Part shown: positions 62,582 to 64,000 of the stretch, piece by piece
Layout: every line of letters begins with the position of its first letter
How positions within the stretch are numbered: the stretch's first letter is position 1
Source of the DNA: Cerasicoccus frondis
GTDB taxonomy: Bacteria; Verrucomicrobiota; Verrucomicrobiia; Opitutales; Cerasicoccaceae
DNA: 64,000 nucleotides
Reading direction: 5' to 3'
Assembly (NCBI GenBank): GCA_031296915.1
Contig: JAVDPC010000017.1
Coordinates: 62,001 to 126,000, forward strand
The notes under the pieces: model-generated
Databases searched by the model: none
What the model was told of the DNA's origin: nothing
Seen by the model: only the letters and a program-made list of their open reading frames with translations
Program-made: the position numbers and the translations under genes

Positions 62582-62666
62582 TACGTCCATGGACGTAATC
62601 CCTCTACGTCCCGGGACGTAAGCTCCCTCCGCCCCGGGGCGTAAGGATGCTACGCCCCGGGGCGTA
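62582..62666. repeat. Four near-perfect 16-bp palindromes at a 23-bp period
   Basis: Palindromes at 62582-62597 (TACGTCCATGGACGTA), 62605-62620 (TACGTCCCGGGACGTA), 62628-62643 (one mismatch) and 62651-62666 (TACGCCCCGGGGCGTA). Starts are exactly 23 bp apart with 7-bp spacers that are not conserved. The T-to-C change inside the left half is matched by A-to-G in the right half, so the dyad is kept. Confidence 0.9.
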
Positions 62667-63037
62667 GCGGAAGACATCCGCAGAGCTTTCGGGGAAACAT
62701 ACGCCTGGATTCGGGAAGACAAAGGGCAGGGTTTGGGGAAACGACAAGGCCGTTTCAGAGAGACAGCAGGGCGGGTTAGGAGATTGGCGCCCAGGCTACT
62801 CCCCCGGGTGGAACCTCGGCGTTTGTCTCCTCATGGCTTTATGTGCGCGAACTGCACATGAAAGCATTTCACTATTCGTAAGAAAATTCGCGTACATAAA
62901 AAAACCACACGATACTTATTTATAAGTGCCAATCCCCTTGACCAACAATATCTTTCAGCTAGAATCCTGTGAAACTAAAACCAAAGATATACATGACAGA
63001 TTTCATGTATAACTTAAGTTGTGAGAGAGAGAAAAGG
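62667..63037. other. AT-rich intergenic stretch before the cassette ORFs
   Basis: No gene is convincing between the palindrome array and the small membrane ORF. There is an imperfect dyad ATGTGC ... GCACAT near 62841-62859. Base composition turns AT-rich after about 62860, unlike the rest of the window. No clear attI or integrase. Confidence 0.45.
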
Positions 63038-63199
63038 ATGATCTACATAATGATTTTGGCCGTTTTGGTCTCTGCTGCGATTGCCTACAACAAGTTTGCT
63101 ATGGCAAGACTGGATAGTAGTTTAGAGAAGAAGGATAGGTTTCGCTGGAGGAATTCATTACGAAACCGAGGATATGATGATGACGATGATGACGAATGA
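63038..63199 (+). CDS. Small single-pass membrane protein with acidic tail (first cassette ORF)
   Basis: 53 residues from ATG at 63038, or 76 from a GTG at 62969; an ATG at 62993 is also possible. A GAAAAGG purine run just before 63038 and the membrane helix right after it (MIYIMILAVLVSAAIAYNKFA) favour 63038. It ends in Arg-rich text and a run of Asp (DDDDDDE). No family known. It is followed by an attC-like site, as in integron cassettes. Confidence 0.45.
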   Translation: MIYIMILAVLVSAAIAYNKFAMARLDSSLEKKDRFRWRNSLRNRGYDDDDDDE

Positions 63200-63298
63200 A
63201 TAGATTCCCTTGTCCCATAGGATCTTCACTGAGCAATTTGCCATGAATAAATTGATTTCCAAGCTGTCCGACATATGTCACGGGCTGAAACACAAAAA

Positions 63299-63386
63299 TC
63301 ACAACCAGTCCGAGTTGGTGACCCTCTATACCGCGCCGCTCGTTCCTCGCTCTGCGGCATAGGGTCACCAATCGTCTACGTTGGAC
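63299..63386 (+). other. attC-like site 1 (integron recombination site)
   Basis: The right core GTTGGAC (63380-63386) fits GTTRRRY; the left box ends in AAC (63299-63305). An inner 10-bp stem pairs TTGGTGACCC (63315-63324) with GGGTCACCAA (63362-63371). The left outer spacer has one more base (a bulged G at 63314) than the right, the usual extrahelical mark of attC. An inner hairpin CCGC/GCGG adds structure. Confidence 0.75.
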
Positions 63387-63394
63387 AGATACAA

Positions 63395-63661
63395 ATGAAC
63401 GCAAAAGTTAGGCAGTCTCAATTCTTTGACACTATCTCCATATCAGGTGCTGAATATACTAGAGTGCCCTGTGGAAGTGAAACAGGAGAGCTTGGTGACT
63501 ACATCCTGGATGATGCGACCGCTACATGTATAGAATGCGATGCACCAACCGGAAACCTACATGCGATAGGATGCGAGAATGAACAATGTCCGAAATGTAA
63601 ACATCAACTCCTCGGATGTGGATGCTTGCCAAAGATATCTGACTTCTGGAAGCTAAAATGA
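63395..63661 (+). CDS. Small zinc-ribbon-like protein (second cassette ORF)
   Basis: 88 residues from ATG at 63395, eight bases after the attC core, a standard cassette start. It has a cysteine-rich C-terminal half: CIECDAPTGNLHAIGC then EQCPKCKHQLLGCGC, i.e. several CxxC pairs that could bind zinc. No known family recognised. It is followed at 63685 by the next attC-like site. Confidence 0.7.
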   Translation: MNAKVRQSQFFDTISISGAEYTRVPCGSETGELGDYILDDATATCIECDAPTGNLHAIGCENEQCPKCKHQLLGCGCLPKISDFWKLK

Positions 63662-63684
63662 GAACTGAATCATCAAAGCTGAAA

Positions 63685-63740
63685 GCCCAACCAAGCGAGG
63701 TAGGTGACGATTCACATCGCACCTACTCTTAGCGTTAGAC
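63685..63740 (+). other. attC-like site 2 (integron recombination site)
   Basis: Left box GCCCAAC (63685-63691, RYYYAAC) and right core GTTAGAC (63734-63740, GTTRRRY). The inner stem pairs GTAGGTG (63700-63706) with CACCTAC (63720-63726), and a G (63699) is bulged next to the left stem as in site 1. Only 56 bp long, near the lower limit for attC sites. Confidence 0.85.
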
Positions 63741-63755
63741 AAAAAGCAAAATATC

Positions 63756-64000
63756 ATGATGGATCGTGTCTTTTGGGCGTTTGGCATTTCCAATTACTCT
63801 TCCTATGAAAAATTCATCGCAGATGTTTCCGAGAACTGCGAACGCATCGCCTCCGGAAACCATGATTGGGATCCGGATGCTTATGTTTGCAATGGACCTT
63901 TAAAGATTGAGTTCGAACTGATGTGGAAAGATCCACCAGATGACATGCTTTATTTCGATATTACCGAAGGATCCGAAAAAGTCACTCAGGGAATCCTTTT
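63756..64000 (+). CDS. Partial cassette ORF of unknown function (3' end outside window)
   Basis: Starts at ATG 63756 (or the overlapping ATG at 63759), 15 bases after the attC core, and stays open to the window end (at least 81 codons). It reads MMDRVFWAFGISNYSSYEKF and WDPDAYVCNGPLKIEFELMW; no family recognised. Codon use is AT-rich like the other cassette ORFs. It would be the third cassette if the attC interpretation is right. Confidence 0.7.
   Translation, partial: MMDRVFWAFGISNYSSYEKFIADVSENCERIASGNHDWDPDAYVCNGPLKIEFELMWKDPPDDMLYFDITEGSEKVTQGIL

Noticed and set aside
62582..62666. CRISPR array
   Set aside because: Units are palindromes of 16 bp with only 7-bp spacers; no cas genes.
62969..63037. 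Longer start (GTG) of the first cassette ORF
   Set aside because: The added residues are unlike a signal or domain; the ATG at 63038 has a purine-rich upstream. Kept as an alternative only.
63407..63413. GTTAGGC, a third possible integron core site
   Set aside because: It is inside the second cassette ORF and has no matching left box or stem.

Overview
The window looks like a chromosomal piece of a marine-type verrucomicrobium, most likely class Opitutae. The evidence is a long-form IspG, a PEP-CTERM exported protein, exported enzymes carrying the short S-x-D-L-x-x-W / F-Y-R module common in this phylum, several secreted carbohydrate-related proteins, and an intergenic hairpin repeat family typical of Verrucomicrobia and Planctomycetes. 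Most genes are housekeeping and tightly packed, often with ATGA overlaps or abutting convergent ends. No rRNA, tRNA or CRISPR array was seen.

Layout. 1-5.2 kb: folA coupled to a small TolQ-like protein, a PTS-EIIA/diadenylate-cyclase fusion, an OprB porin, tmk and a lone nuoA. 5.2-10.8 kb (minus): a secreted subtilase and an ispG-sulfotransferase-acetyltransferase operon. 11-15 kb: a three-gene prepilin-like operon and a CAP-domain secreted protein. 15.6-18.4 kb: an AraC regulator, a CE7 esterase and a methyltransferase. 18.4-24 kb (minus): def, a four-helix-bundle (S23/IVP) gene inside an inverted word-repeat element, and a sensory operon of cNMP-binding histidine kinase, urea/amide-type binding lipoprotein and chemoreceptor. 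24.4-29.5 kb: a disordered RGG-rich protein, murA, an exported protein and ruvB. 29.5-39.7 kb: methyltransferases, a PEP-CTERM protein, rsmG, metH, a GT39-like membrane glycosyltransferase and a lipoprotein. 39.7-45.1 kb: a UvrD-type helicase, a 1.1-kb repeat-rich gene-free stretch, a DUF3347 protein and a GT9 enzyme. 45.2-62 kb: two convergent membrane-anchored TPR-like proteins, a glyoxalase-family protein, pyrE, a SirB1-like protein, aroE with a LMW phosphatase-like protein, prepilin peptidase, two LolA-like proteins, RecO-like, rplU-rpmA, a GH16 glucanase, a methyltransferase and hisD with an exported protein.

Accessory right end (62-64 kb): a frameshifted gene remnant, a 23-bp-period array of near-perfect palindromes whose bases covary, then AT-rich DNA with small ORFs separated by two sites that have the anatomy of integron attC sites. 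This is probably the start of, or an orphan piece of, an integron cassette array; no integrase lies in the window.

The most unusual features are: (i) a group of intergenic elements built from degenerate 7-9-bp words (three of the four in inverted orientation), one of which encloses the four-helix-bundle gene; (ii) the attC-like cassette array; (iii) the covarying palindrome array; (iv) the EIIA-DAC fusion; and (v) the three-gene sensory operon without a response regulator.
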